DNA from: Natronosalvus vescus
Lineage (GTDB): Archaea; Halobacteriota; Halobacteria; Halobacteriales; Natrialbaceae
Direction of reading: 5' to 3'
Assembly: GCF_023973145.1 (NCBI RefSeq)
Contig: NZ_CP099546.1
Location: forward strand, 2,976,001 to 3,040,000
DNA length: 64,000 nucleotides
The translations under genes were made by a program, and so were the position numbers. Position 1 is the stretch's first letter. The number at the start of each line of letters is the position of its first letter. The notes beneath the pieces are model-generated. The model made no database searches. It had not been told where the DNA came from and was given only the letters and a program-made list of their open reading frames with translations. Shown here one piece after another: positions 18,079 through 26,879 of this stretch.

Positions 18079-20201
18079 GGCTGCTCTCGCTCCGCGCTCT
18101 GGGTCGCCCGAGTCGTTTGGGTCTGGGTCGCCGGCTGACTCATCTCCTCGAGCGAGAGGTGACAGGCAATCCGGTGATTGCTCTCGTCGACCCTCTCGGG
18201 AAGCGGTTCGTCCGTCTCACACACCTCGCCAATCTTCTTCGGACAGCGGGTGTGGAACGGACAGCCGTTCGGCGGGTCGAGGGGGCTCGGCACCGTCCCC
18301 TCGAGCAGGATTCGATCGCTCGTCTGATCGGGGTTCGTGTGGGGAACCGCCGACAGCAAGCTCTCGGTGTAGGGGTGATACGGCGGGTCAAACACCTCGC
18401 CGACGGCGCCGAATTCGGCGATTTTACCGAGGTACATCACAGCAACCCTATCACAGAGGTGCCTGACGACGCTGATGTTGTGGGAGATGAACAGGAACGA
18501 GAGCCCGAACTCGTCCTGGATGTCATCGAGAAGGTTCAGAATTTGTGCCTGCACACTCACGTCCAGCGCCGAGACGGGTTCGTCACAGACGATCAGTTCC
18601 GGCTCGACCGCGAGGGCGTTCGCGATGGCGACCCGCTGTTGTTGCCCGCCGGAGAACTGGTGTGGATACTTGTCGATGTCGCTCGCCTGCAAGCCGACGC
18701 GTTCGAGCAGGTCTTTGATCCGCTCGCGCTTTTCCTCGCCCGTCGCGATGGAGTGTTTCTCCATGCCGCGCCCGATGATCTGGCCGACGGTCTTGCGCGG
18801 GTTGAGCGAACTCTTCGGATCCTGGAAGATGATCTGCATCTCTCGGCGGAGGCTTCGAATCTCCCGTTTACCGAGTTCGTGTAACGGGTGCCCGTCGAAG
18901 TACACTTCGCCGCCGGTCGGCTCGAGCAGTTGCATCACCGTCCGTGCGACCGTCGACTTTCCACAGCCACTCTCGCCAACCAGGCCGACCGTCTCGCCGC
19001 GGTTGATCGTGAAGCTCACGCCGTCGACGGCCTTGACGTACCGTCGCTCGAGTGTGAGCCCGCCGCCGTCGGTGCGAGCCAGTGAAAGGTTCCCGAAGAG
19101 CCCGTCGCCGGCCGGGAAGTGCTTCTCGAGGTCTCGCACCTCGAGGAGGGGCTCGTTGTGTTCCTCCCGACGGCGTCGTTCGACCTCGCCTTCGACGGCC
19201 GGCTCCGAGAGATCGAGTTCGTCCGTCCAGATGCATGCCGCTTGGGCGCCTTCGGGGCCGCCAATGACCGGCTCGAGCGCTGGATCGCCGCCGGATCGAC
19301 ACGCCTCGATGGCGTGCGGACAGCGATCGGCGAAGTTGCAACCGTCGGGAAGCGCCTTGAGGTCTGGCATCGACCCGCCGAGGGCGTACAGCCGGTTACG
19401 ATCGGAGTCGACTGCCGGAATCGCGTCGATGAGGGTTCGGGTGTAGGGGTGCCTCGGCTGCTCGAAGATATCGTCTACCCGTCCCGTCTCGACGAGATTA
19501 CCGGCGTACATGACCCCGACGCGGTCGCAGGTCTGGGCGACCACACCGAGGTTGTGCGTAATCATCAGAATCGAGACGCCGCGCTCTTCTCGAAGATCGT
19601 TTAACAGTTCGAGGATCTTCGCTTGGGTCGTCACGTCGAGCGCCGTCGTCGGCTCGTCGGCGATAATGAGATCCGGTTCGCAGGCGAGCCCGATGGCGAT
19701 CAGCACCCGCTGGCGCATCCCGCCCGAGAACTCGTGTGGGTACTCGTCGATCCGCGAGGCCGGATCCGGGATTTCGACATCTTCCATCGCTTCGATGGCA
19801 ATGTCGCGCGCCTCCGCTTCGCCGACGTCCTGGTGGAGCCGGATCGTTTCGATGATCTGCTGGCCGACCGTGAGGACGGGATTAAGCGAGGTCATCGGAT
19901 CCTGCGGGATCAGCGTGATCTTGTTCCCGCGAACGCTGCGCATCTCTTTTTCCGTGAGCGAGAGGAGTTCCTGCCCGTCGAACGTGATCGATCCCGAGAC
20001 GATTTCGCCCGGATACCGGATGAGCCGCATGATCGATTTGGCGGTTACGCTCTTGCCAGCGCCGGACTCGCCGACGATGCCCATCACTTCCCCGCGATCG
20101 AGGGTGAAGGAGACGTCGTTGACGGCGGTGACGGTGCCCTCTTCGGTGCGAAACTGCGTTCGCAGGTCGTCGACTGCAAGTAGTGTATTGGTAGTCGTCA
20201 T
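18075..20201 (-). CDS. Dipeptide/oligopeptide ABC transporter, fused ATPase (DppD-DppF type)
   Basis: A 708-residue protein with two complete nucleotide-binding domains in one chain. The first half (about 8-330) has GESGAGKS, FSGGMRQR and LIIADEPTTALD, plus a C-terminal oligopeptide-ABC extension with CNFADRCPHA. The second half (about 345-690) has GESGCGKST, FSGGQQQR, LIVCDEPVSALD and CPFHTRCPK. The Cys-containing extensions match the Dpp/Opp ATPases that can bind an Fe-S cluster. A fused pair replaces the usual two subunits, so one polypeptide could power the importer. Translation is coupled to the permease gene upstream (4-nt overlap) and to DUF1028 downstream. Confidence 0.94.
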   Translation of the reverse strand: MTTTNTLLAVDDLRTQFRTEEGTVTAVNDVSFTLDRGEVMGIVGESGAGKSVTAKSIMRLIRYPGEIVSGSITFDGQELLSLTEKEMRSVRGNKITLIPQDPMTSLNPVLTVGQQIIETIRLHQDVGEAEARDIAIEAMEDVEIPDPASRIDEYPHEFSGGMRQRVLIAIGLACEPDLIIADEPTTALDVTTQAKILELLNDLREERGVSILMITHNLGVVAQTCDRVGVMYAGNLVETGRVDDIFEQPRHPYTRTLIDAIPAVDSDRNRLYALGGSMPDLKALPDGCNFADRCPHAIEACRSGGDPALEPVIGGPEGAQAACIWTDELDLSEPAVEGEVERRRREEHNEPLLEVRDLEKHFPAGDGLFGNLSLARTDGGGLTLERRYVKAVDGVSFTINRGETVGLVGESGCGKSTVARTVMQLLEPTGGEVYFDGHPLHELGKREIRSLRREMQIIFQDPKSSLNPRKTVGQIIGRGMEKHSIATGEEKRERIKDLLERVGLQASDIDKYPHQFSGGQQQRVAIANALAVEPELIVCDEPVSALDVSVQAQILNLLDDIQDEFGLSFLFISHNISVVRHLCDRVAVMYLGKIAEFGAVGEVFDPPYHPYTESLLSAVPHTNPDQTSDRILLEGTVPSPLDPPNGCPFHTRCPKKIGEVCETDEPLPERVDESNHRIACHLSLEEMSQPATQTQTTRATQSAEREQP

Positions 20202-21079
20202 TCGATAATCTCCCCCTTTGGATCGAGGACGTCACGGAGGCCGTCGCCCAGCAGATTGAAGCCGATCACCGCGATGGCGATGGCCAGCGCCGGGAAGAAG
20301 ACGAGCCACGGCGCATCGCCCATGAAGGCCCAGCCCTGGTTGATCATCAGGCCCCACGACGGGGTCGGCGGCTGGACGCCAAGCCCGAGGAACGAGAGAC
20401 TCGCCTCGAGAAGCATGGTGAACGCGATGTTTATCGACCCCTGGACGAGCAGTGGGCCGACGCAGTTGGGCAACACTTCCCGGAAGATGATGTAGGTGTC
20501 ACTCTCCCCGCGCGCAACGGCTGCTTCGACGAACGATTCGTTGCGCACCGACAGCGCTGCGCTGCGGGCCACCCTGGCGATAAACGGCGTGTACACGAGC
20601 GCCAGTGCCAGGATCACGTTGTTCAGGCTCGGCTCGAGGACGGCGACGATTGTCAGGGCGAGCAAGATTGGTGGGAACGACATCATCGCGTCCATTCCGC
20701 GCATCAATCCCTCGTCGATCAGTCCCTGATAGTAGCCGGCGACGACCCCAATGGTCGTCCCCATAATCATCGCCGCGCTGATCGAGGTGAACCCGACGTA
20801 CAGCGAGATGCGTGCACCCATCATGACGCGGCTGAAGATGTCACGCCCAAGATCGTCGGTTCCCATCGGGTGCTCGAGCGACGGCGAGAGTTCTCGATCC
20901 TGCACGTTGGTCGCCTCGGGATCGTGCGGGACAATGAACGGCGCGAAGATCGCCGTCGTGAACAGTCCAATGATGATTAACAGGCCGAGCATCGCCTTCT
21001 GGTTCCGGCGGAACTGCTTGACGAATCGGCCGTAGTGAGCCTTCTTCTCGTCAGTCAAGCGAAAGCGTTCAGTCGACAT
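20198..21079 (-). CDS. Dipeptide-type ABC transporter permease (DppC-like)
   Basis: A 293-residue inner-membrane permease. The cytoplasmic N-terminus is followed by AMLGLLIIIGLFTTAIFAP and an HPMGTDDLGRDIFSRVMMGARISL segment, the hallmark of DppC/OppC. The EAA-type loop VEAAVARGESDTYIIFREVLPN contacts the ATPase, and SLSFLGLGVQPPTPSWG closes the conserved core. Six membrane segments are predicted by eye. It pairs with the DppB-like permease that ends on its start codon (1-nt overlap). Confidence 0.95.
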   Translation of the reverse strand: MSTERFRLTDEKKAHYGRFVKQFRRNQKAMLGLLIIIGLFTTAIFAPFIVPHDPEATNVQDRELSPSLEHPMGTDDLGRDIFSRVMMGARISLYVGFTSISAAMIMGTTIGVVAGYYQGLIDEGLMRGMDAMMSFPPILLALTIVAVLEPSLNNVILALALVYTPFIARVARSAALSVRNESFVEAAVARGESDTYIIFREVLPNCVGPLLVQGSINIAFTMLLEASLSFLGLGVQPPTPSWGLMINQGWAFMGDAPWLVFFPALAIAIAVIGFNLLGDGLRDVLDPKGEIIE

Positions 21080-22038
21080 TACTCGTCACCTCCGTAGCGG
21101 ATTCGCGGATCGACGTAAGCGTAGAACGTGTCCGCGAGGAAGTTCGAGAGCATGTAGATCAGCGCGATCACAATGATACAGCCTTGCAACAGCGGGACGT
21201 CGCGGTTCTCGATGGCCGTCAGCGTGAGCCGACCGATGCCCGGCCAGGAGAAGACTTCCTCGAGGACGACCACACCGCCGAAGGCGTAGCTGAACTGGAA
21301 CGCAATGACCGTGATGACCGGGATCGCGGCGTTTTTTAGCGCGTGGCGAAGCACGACAGCGCGTTCGCTCAATCCCTTCGACCGGGCGAACTCGACGTAG
21401 TCTTCGCTCAGTTCGTCGATCATGCTCGAGCGAGTCATGCGCATAATGTATGCGGTCAGCGCGACGCCCATCGCGCTGGCCGGCAACACGAGGTGGTGTG
21501 CAGCCGCGACGGGGTCTTCCATCGGTGAGACGTACCCACGCGTCGGGAACCCGCCGAGGGTTAGCGCGAACACGTAAATGAACACGAGCCCCCACAGGAA
21601 GATGGGCAGCGAGAGGCCGACGAACGCGACCATCGACGCGGTAAGGTCGGTCGGTGAGTTCTTCTTCACTGCGGCGATGACGCCCAATGGAATCGACAAA
21701 CTCACCGATATGATCGTCGCCGTGACCGCGAGCAACAGCGACCGTGGCAATCGAATCGCGATCAGGTCGGCGACGGGCGTCCCGTACCGGAGGGACGTGC
21801 CCATATCGCCCTGAACCATACCGACGATCCAGTCGACGTACTGTATGTAGAGCGGTTGATCGAGTCCCAGTTGTGCCTCGAGCTGGGCGATCGATTGCTC
21901 GGTCGCGTTCGGGCCGAGGATCAGGAGTGCGACGTTCCCTGGCAGGATGTTCGTGAGACCGAACGTGATCAGCGTCACCAAGAACAGCGTGATCGTCATG
22001 AACCCCAGCCGTTTGAAGATGTAGCTTACGAACGCCAT
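21079..22038 (-). CDS. Dipeptide-type ABC transporter permease (DppB-like)
   Basis: A 319-residue integral membrane protein starting MAFVSYIFKRLGFM. It contains LGLDQPLYIQYVDW and GDMGTSLRYGTPVADLI, typical of DppB/OppB, and an EAA loop SEDYVEFARSKGLSERAVVLRHALKNA. The C-terminus has EEVFSWPGIGRLTLTAI and DTFYAYVDPRIRYG. It forms the translocation pore with the DppC-like partner. It is first of the permease genes, 60 bp downstream of the substrate-binding protein, so one transcript likely covers binding protein, permeases, ATPase and DUF1028. Confidence 0.95.
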   Translation of the reverse strand: MAFVSYIFKRLGFMTITLFLVTLITFGLTNILPGNVALLILGPNATEQSIAQLEAQLGLDQPLYIQYVDWIVGMVQGDMGTSLRYGTPVADLIAIRLPRSLLLAVTATIISVSLSIPLGVIAAVKKNSPTDLTASMVAFVGLSLPIFLWGLVFIYVFALTLGGFPTRGYVSPMEDPVAAAHHLVLPASAMGVALTAYIMRMTRSSMIDELSEDYVEFARSKGLSERAVVLRHALKNAAIPVITVIAFQFSYAFGGVVVLEEVFSWPGIGRLTLTAIENRDVPLLQGCIIVIALIYMLSNFLADTFYAYVDPRIRYGGDE

Positions 22039-22098
22039 CTATCGGTGAGCGTGTGGTAAAGTCCGTATCATATCCCTTGCAGTGTGTACGTGTATCGA

Positions 22099-23736
22099 TC
22101 AGTTCATCCAGGTATTCTCGAAGCGGAAGGTCGAACCATCAGGTGACATGACCTCTCCCTGGAAGTCGTGCGTTCTGGCCATCAGGGTGGGCATCCAGTA
22201 GAGCAGGATGTGTCCCGACCGCCGTTCCTGTAGAATCTCTGCGGCATCATGGTACAGCGGTGCGCGGTCTTCCATTTCGTAGTAGCGTCGAGCCTCGTCG
22301 ACAAGGTCGTTGTACTCGTCGTCTTCCCAACCCGTAAAGAAGAACGCCCCATCGGTGTGGAACGGCCGGTGGAAGCCAGCGTCCGGGAACCAGAGCGCGA
22401 GGTAGGAACTCGTCGTCGCTTCGAAGTTACGATCGGTGTAAACGTCACTGAGCCAGTTGCTCCAGGTGATCAGCTGGATATTGAGGTCGATGCCGACCTG
22501 TGCAGCCTGCGATTCGATCACCTGCGCCGCCGTTACCTGATCGTTGTACTGTTCGGGAATTTGGAATGTGACCTCAAACCCGTCCGGATAGCCGGCAGCC
22601 TCGAGGTGTTCTTGAGCGAGGTCGTAATCCTGTGGGCGGGGCTCGAGGTCGGGATGCTCCCACTCGCTGTCGGGTGCGGCGGGGCTCGAGGCGACCTGTC
22701 CCTGTCCATAGAGGGCCGCCTCCATGACCTCTTGTTTGTCTATTGCGTAGTCGAGTGCCAGACGGGCATCGATGTCATCGAAGGGCTCCTCGTTGCAATT
22801 CAATCCGAGGTACGTAAGCGACTGCGGGAAGCGACGAATGAAATCGACGTCGGGGTCGTCATCGAGATCATCGGCGTGGCGGGGTGGAACCCCGTTGATG
22901 AAGTCGAGTTCCCCGGCATTGAACGTGTTGAGCCGGTTGTCGTCATCGGAAATCTCGAGTTTCGTTACCGTGTCCAGGTACGGGAGGTCGTCGTCCCAGT
23001 ACTCGTCGAATCGCGTCATCACGAACTCGGAGTCCAGTTCCATGCTGTCGAACTCGAACGGCCCGGTGCCGATCGGTTCGTCGATGGAGTTCTGGTCGGC
23101 CTGGTCGGCCGGAATAATGTGCATGTGTGAGGTCGCCATCCGGGAGAGCATCGGCGCGAACGGCTCGGAGAGCGTCATCTCGAACGTGTAGTCGCCGTCG
23201 GTGTCCATTCCGTCGACGAGTGCCATGTAGTCGGCGGCAAGTCCCTCGTGTTCCTGAATGCGATTGAACGAGGCGTATACGTCCTCGGCCGTCAGCTCGC
23301 TCCCGTCGTGGAACTGTACTCCCTCCCTGATCTGGAACGTCAGTTCCGTGTTGTCCTCGGAGGCGTCCCAGGACTCTGCCAATAGCGGCTCGAGTTCGTA
23401 CTCCCAGTTGACCCTGACGAGCCCCTGCGTGATGTTCTCGAGGACGCGTGCACTGGCGGCGGCACTCTCGAAGTGGGGGTCGAGACTCTGTACCGGAACG
23501 CTGCCGCCCCAGAGCACTTCACCACCATGGGTCGCGTCGCTGTCGTCAGTGTCGACTTCGGTTTCGTCGCCCACGCCGTTCCCGTTTCCGTTTCCGTTCC
23601 CCGGATCGTCGTCATCCCCACCGAGACACCCCGCAAACGCAATCGGGATGCCCGCAGCTGCCGCCTTCATGAAGAGGCGACGGCTGGGCACCGAAGCTGA
23701 ACTGGTAGTCTCTCGGCTACTGTGATGGCTTGGCAT
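22099..23736 (-). CDS. ABC transporter substrate-binding lipoprotein (family 5, Dpp/Opp)
   Basis: A 545-residue extracytoplasmic binding protein. The N-terminus SRRLFMKAAAAGIPIAFAGC combines twin arginines with a lipobox (FAGC), so it is exported by Tat and lipid-anchored at Cys. A Gly/Asn/Asp linker follows, then the SBP_bac_5 fold with FHDGSELTAEDVYASFNRI, the family signature. PLLAESWDASEDNTELTFQIREGV and the C-terminal YNDLVDEARRYYEMEDRAPLYHDA helices also fit. Ligand identity (peptide, N-carbamoyl amino acid, ureide) is not readable. It has its own TATA element 28 nt upstream of the ATG. Confidence 0.94.
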   Translation of the reverse strand: MPSHHSSRETTSSASVPSRRLFMKAAAAGIPIAFAGCLGGDDDDPGNGNGNGNGVGDETEVDTDDSDATHGGEVLWGGSVPVQSLDPHFESAAASARVLENITQGLVRVNWEYELEPLLAESWDASEDNTELTFQIREGVQFHDGSELTAEDVYASFNRIQEHEGLAADYMALVDGMDTDGDYTFEMTLSEPFAPMLSRMATSHMHIIPADQADQNSIDEPIGTGPFEFDSMELDSEFVMTRFDEYWDDDLPYLDTVTKLEISDDDNRLNTFNAGELDFINGVPPRHADDLDDDPDVDFIRRFPQSLTYLGLNCNEEPFDDIDARLALDYAIDKQEVMEAALYGQGQVASSPAAPDSEWEHPDLEPRPQDYDLAQEHLEAAGYPDGFEVTFQIPEQYNDQVTAAQVIESQAAQVGIDLNIQLITWSNWLSDVYTDRNFEATTSSYLALWFPDAGFHRPFHTDGAFFFTGWEDDEYNDLVDEARRYYEMEDRAPLYHDAAEILQERRSGHILLYWMPTLMARTHDFQGEVMSPDGSTFRFENTWMN

Positions 23737-23763
23737 ACCTACCTATCGATATTCGATTTACCA

Positions 23764-23771
23764 TATATAAA
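23764..23771 (-). promoter_or_regulatory. TATA box of the ABC-transporter operon
   Basis: TTTATATA on the minus strand lies 28-35 nt upstream of the binding-protein ATG at 23736. This is an excellent match to the archaeal TATA box at leaderless spacing. It separates transcription of the transporter from the upstream M20 hydrolase gene. Confidence 0.65.
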
Positions 23772-23889
23772 CTTATGGATTATGGAAGTGATCTGGGTCG
23801 TTCGTCCCCGAACTGCCGTCACTCGAGTGACCACTACTGGTCGTTGTGACAACCCTCTTCAGTGACTGTCAGGCTCCTCTTTGTATCAA

Positions 23890-25140
23890 TTAAGCCCCAG
23901 CCAGTTTGGCAACCGCAGCCGTGATCACATTGGCGGCGCTTGCGCAGTCGTCCCAGTCTGTCCACTCGCGCGGATTGTGCGAAATGCCGTCGCGAGACGG
24001 AGCAAATAGAAGCCCAGCGTCGGTTACTCTGGCGACGTTCATCGTGTCGTGAGCCGCTCCGGAGTGCAGCGACAGCGTCTCGGTACCCGTCGCGGCACCC
24101 GCCTCGAGCAGGGCCTCCCGACACCGTTCTGCCATCGGTTCCGGCGGGATGTCGTACGGTTGTGTAATGGAGATGTCGACGCCGCGGTCTGTTTCGACCC
24201 GTTGTACGCTTTCCTCGAGTGCGGCGACGAGCGCGTCCATCGAGTCAGCGTCGACGTCACGAATGTCGACGCCGAGCCGAATCGTCCCCGGAATCACGTT
24301 CGTCGCGTTGGGTGAGGCTTCCACCTTTCCGACCGTACCGACTGCCGAGGCCGACTCTGCCGAGACGATTCGATTGGCCGCCGACTCGAGGTCGAGGATG
24401 AGTTCGCTCGCCGCCGCGAGCGCGTCAGTTCGGTCGCCCATCGGCGTCGATCCGGCGTGGTCTGCTTCGCCCGTTACGTCGACGTAGCAGTGTGTGATCC
24501 CGCTGATCGACGTGACAACACCGGCTATCGCGCCAGCCTCCTCGAGTCGCGTCCCCTGTTCTACGTGGAGTTCCAGCCAGGCGTCCCACTCGGCGGCGTC
24601 AATTCGACCCTTGCCATGGTAGCCGATTTGCTCGAGCGCCGTCTCGAGGGACGTTCCCGATCCGTCCTCGAGCGCAACCGCCTCCTCGACGGACATCCGT
24701 CCGGTGGCGACCAACGACCCGAGCAAACCGTTGCCGAACCGTTGCCCTTCCTCTTCGGTGAAACAGACGACGTGTATCGGCCGCTCGACCGAAATCGACG
24801 ATTCCTGGAGCGTTCTGACGGCCTCGAGGGCTCCGTACGTGCCGAGTGGACCGTCGAAGATGCCACCGGAGGGGACGGAATCGAGGTGGCTCCCAATCGC
24901 AACGGGGGCAAGCGACGGATCAGCATTCGGTGACACCCACCGACCGACGATGTTTCCGACGGCGTCGACGCGAACCTCGAGACCCGCATCCTCGAGACGG
25001 CGGACGAATCGGTCACGTGCTTGTTTGTTCTCGGTAGTTCCCGTTAGTACGGTTCGTCCGTGGCCCTCGACGTCGGGAAGGACGCCACATTCGGCGTTCG
25101 CTTCGATATCGGATCGAAGCCGCTCTCCAGAGACCTGCAT
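23890..25140 (-). CDS. M20-family Zn-dependent hydrolase (N-carbamoyl-L-amino acid hydrolase / allantoate amidohydrolase type)
   Basis: A 416-residue amidohydrolase of the AmaB/HyuC/AllC group. Metal-binding and catalytic motifs are present: AIGSHLDSVPSGGIFDGPLG (His and bridging Asp), FTEEEGQRFGNGLLGS (Glu pair), LHVEQGTRLEEAG (His) and HSGAAHDTMNVAR (last metal His). The dimerisation domain spans about residues 210-330. The family removes a carbamoyl or ureido group, giving an amino acid (or ureidoglycolate), NH3 and CO2. Context with a peptide-type importer and a DUF1028 protein favours N-substituted amino acids. No hydantoinase or allantoinase gene is in the window. The substrate is inferred. 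Confidence 0.9.
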   Translation of the reverse strand: MQVSGERLRSDIEANAECGVLPDVEGHGRTVLTGTTENKQARDRFVRRLEDAGLEVRVDAVGNIVGRWVSPNADPSLAPVAIGSHLDSVPSGGIFDGPLGTYGALEAVRTLQESSISVERPIHVVCFTEEEGQRFGNGLLGSLVATGRMSVEEAVALEDGSGTSLETALEQIGYHGKGRIDAAEWDAWLELHVEQGTRLEEAGAIAGVVTSISGITHCYVDVTGEADHAGSTPMGDRTDALAAASELILDLESAANRIVSAESASAVGTVGKVEASPNATNVIPGTIRLGVDIRDVDADSMDALVAALEESVQRVETDRGVDISITQPYDIPPEPMAERCREALLEAGAATGTETLSLHSGAAHDTMNVARVTDAGLLFAPSRDGISHNPREWTDWDDCASAANVITAAVAKLAGA

Positions 25141-25156
25141 ACTCAGTTCGCCGTTC

Positions 25157-25168
25157 TGAAGTACTTCA
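25157..25168. promoter_or_regulatory. Perfect palindrome in the M20 hydrolase promoter
   Basis: TGAAGTACTTCA is a perfect 12-nt palindrome 17-28 nt upstream of the hydrolase start codon. It sits just downstream of a CTTAAC TATA-like element (minus strand, about 25170-25176). A bound protein here would block transcription start. The adjacent divergent IclR regulator is the obvious candidate. Confidence 0.5.
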
Positions 25169-25365
25169 TGTTAAGTGTTTGCGTTTCCCAGCACCTATCC
25201 GTTCGCTGTGTTACCGTTCGCGAAATCCGAACCCTGTGGGGTGGCCGAGATGTCGGTTTGAGTCGAAGTGTCCTCACAGTCGAAGTGTTGAACGCGTATC
25301 GGCGGCAGACCGATTTCACTGAATCGAGCTCACCGTTCGAGGCAGAACGTGTTCTCCAAATGCGA

Positions 25366-25378
25366 ACACCTATGGTGT
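25366..25378. promoter_or_regulatory. Inverted repeat upstream of the IclR gene
   Basis: ACACCTATGGTGT (5-bp arms, TAT spacer) lies 20 nt before the IclR ATG. A second small repeat, GAAC-GT-GTTC, is at 25345-25354. These are candidates for autoregulation. They differ from the palindrome in the hydrolase promoter, so one factor need not bind all. Confidence 0.4.
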
Positions 25379-25397
25379 ACCCGCACGTGACCCCGCT

Positions 25398-26198
25398 ATG
25401 GCCCGCGACGAGAACCGATCCGCTCGCACCCTCGAAACAGTCGCCCGAGCCTGTGACGTCATCGACACGCTCGATTCACTCGACGGCGCTGGCGTAACGG
25501 AACTGGCGACGGAACTCGGTATGGCGAAAAGTTCCGCCCACGCGTATCTCAATACGCTTCGGGAGCAACGACTGGTCGTTAAACGCGGTGACCAGTATCA
25601 CCTCAGCCTGGAGTTTCTCTACCTCGGAAAATCGGTTCGGCACCGACACGTGCTCTTCGAACACGGAAAATCGGTCGTCGAGGAACTCGCCGCGGATAGT
25701 GGCGAGTACGTCCACCTGATGGCCGAACAACACGGTCTCGAGCGGAATATTTACAAAGTAGCGGGTGAGAACGCCGTCGGCGATACCTACCACACCGCAA
25801 AGGAACGTAAGACCGACTACCTCCACTTCACTTCGACGGGGAAAGCTGTTCTCGCTTATCTGCCCGAGTCCCGGGTTCGAGAGATTGCCGACATCTACGG
25901 GCTCGTCGAGAAAACCGAGAACACGATTACCGATCTCGAGACGCTCATCGAGGAGCTCGAGGGGATTCGCGAGCGGGGGTACGCGGTCAACGACGAGGAG
26001 GAAGTCAAGGGCATTCGGGCAGTCGGTGCCCCGATTCGAAATGCGAACGGTACTGTCCTCGGCGCGGTTAGCGTCTCCGGCCCCACGAGTCGGTTCAATG
26101 GTGAGTATTATCACGAAGCGGTGCCTCACATGGTCAAAGAAGCCGCGAACGTCACCGAAGCCAGCATCAACATGTCAGACGCGAGCCGGACGCTATAG
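25398..26198 (+). CDS. IclR-family transcriptional regulator
   Basis: A 266-residue regulator. Residues 10-75 form the winged helix-turn-helix (ETVARACDVIDTLDSL, VTELATELGMAKSSAHAYLNTL). The C-terminal IclR effector domain has YVHLMAEQHGLE, HFTSTGKAVLAYLPE and the ligand-loop pattern NDEEEVKGIRAVGAPIRNANG. Such proteins bind a small metabolite and control nearby catabolic genes. It is divergent from the M20 hydrolase across 257 bp, the classic arrangement for local control of the hydrolase and transporter locus. Several small palindromes lie between the two starts. Confidence 0.94.
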   Translation: MARDENRSARTLETVARACDVIDTLDSLDGAGVTELATELGMAKSSAHAYLNTLREQRLVVKRGDQYHLSLEFLYLGKSVRHRHVLFEHGKSVVEELAADSGEYVHLMAEQHGLERNIYKVAGENAVGDTYHTAKERKTDYLHFTSTGKAVLAYLPESRVREIADIYGLVEKTENTITDLETLIEELEGIRERGYAVNDEEEVKGIRAVGAPIRNANGTVLGAVSVSGPTSRFNGEYYHEAVPHMVKEAANVTEASINMSDASRTL

Positions 26199-26879
26199 GT
26201 TCCCATCCTCGCGAAAGGAGCTATTACAAACCTAATACTGTAATACCCAACGAGAAATCGTCCCGGGTGAATCAAAGGCACTCTGGTTGCGTTCGCATTT
26301 GGCGAACGGCGCTCGTTTAGAGATCCGATGAGGCGCGCACTATCTACTGGTGGGAGTAGTATCAATTAAGACATACTTTCGAACCGCCAGTACGTAGACA
26401 CACGTTATAATATAATCAATGCAACACCTCAATACCATGGTGGTTTGAGGAATTGATAATTTTTTAAATATGTTTGCTCTGATTGTGGACTCGGGATTGT
26501 TTTGGCTTAATGATCGCCTATTAAGAAACCTTTCGCAGCCCATGGGCTGAAATCTTGGAGAGGTATAGTATTATAGGGCGTGTATTTATAATTCTAGGGC
26601 GCATGGAAGATTAGAATTCGGTTTATATGATTGGGCGCTTTACTGTACGTACAGGGCCCAATAGAGCCAATAACTATTGTTATATTGGTACTTATGCCAC
26701 AGAAACCTAATCTAACAATCATTCCTATATGGATGGTATGTTGGTCTACACTGCCGACGACTGGTTCCAATCGGAATCCGCTCGAGTGACCCATCTGACG
26801 ATCCAATGTTCGCCAGCAGTCCACGGCAAGTCTGCGGAGGTTCCAGAAAGGCTTACTCGAGGCTCCCCAACTGGCGAAT
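26199..26879. other. 681-bp AT-rich gene-free gap
   Basis: No supportable gene on either strand. From about 26370 to 26720 the composition is clearly AT-rich compared with the GC-rich flanks. A perfect 12-nt palindrome, CTGTACGTACAG, is at 26643-26654, directly followed by GGGCCC. No transposase remnant, tRNA or terminal repeat was recognised. It may be a relic of an insertion, an H-NS-like silenced spacer or a non-coding RNA locus; none is demonstrated. AGGCTTACTC near 26849 is a possible TATA-region for the carbonic anhydrase gene. Confidence 0.6.

Noticed and set aside
26199-26879. Degenerate insertion sequence in the AT-rich gap
   Set aside because: No transposase motif or matching terminal repeats could be found in any frame.
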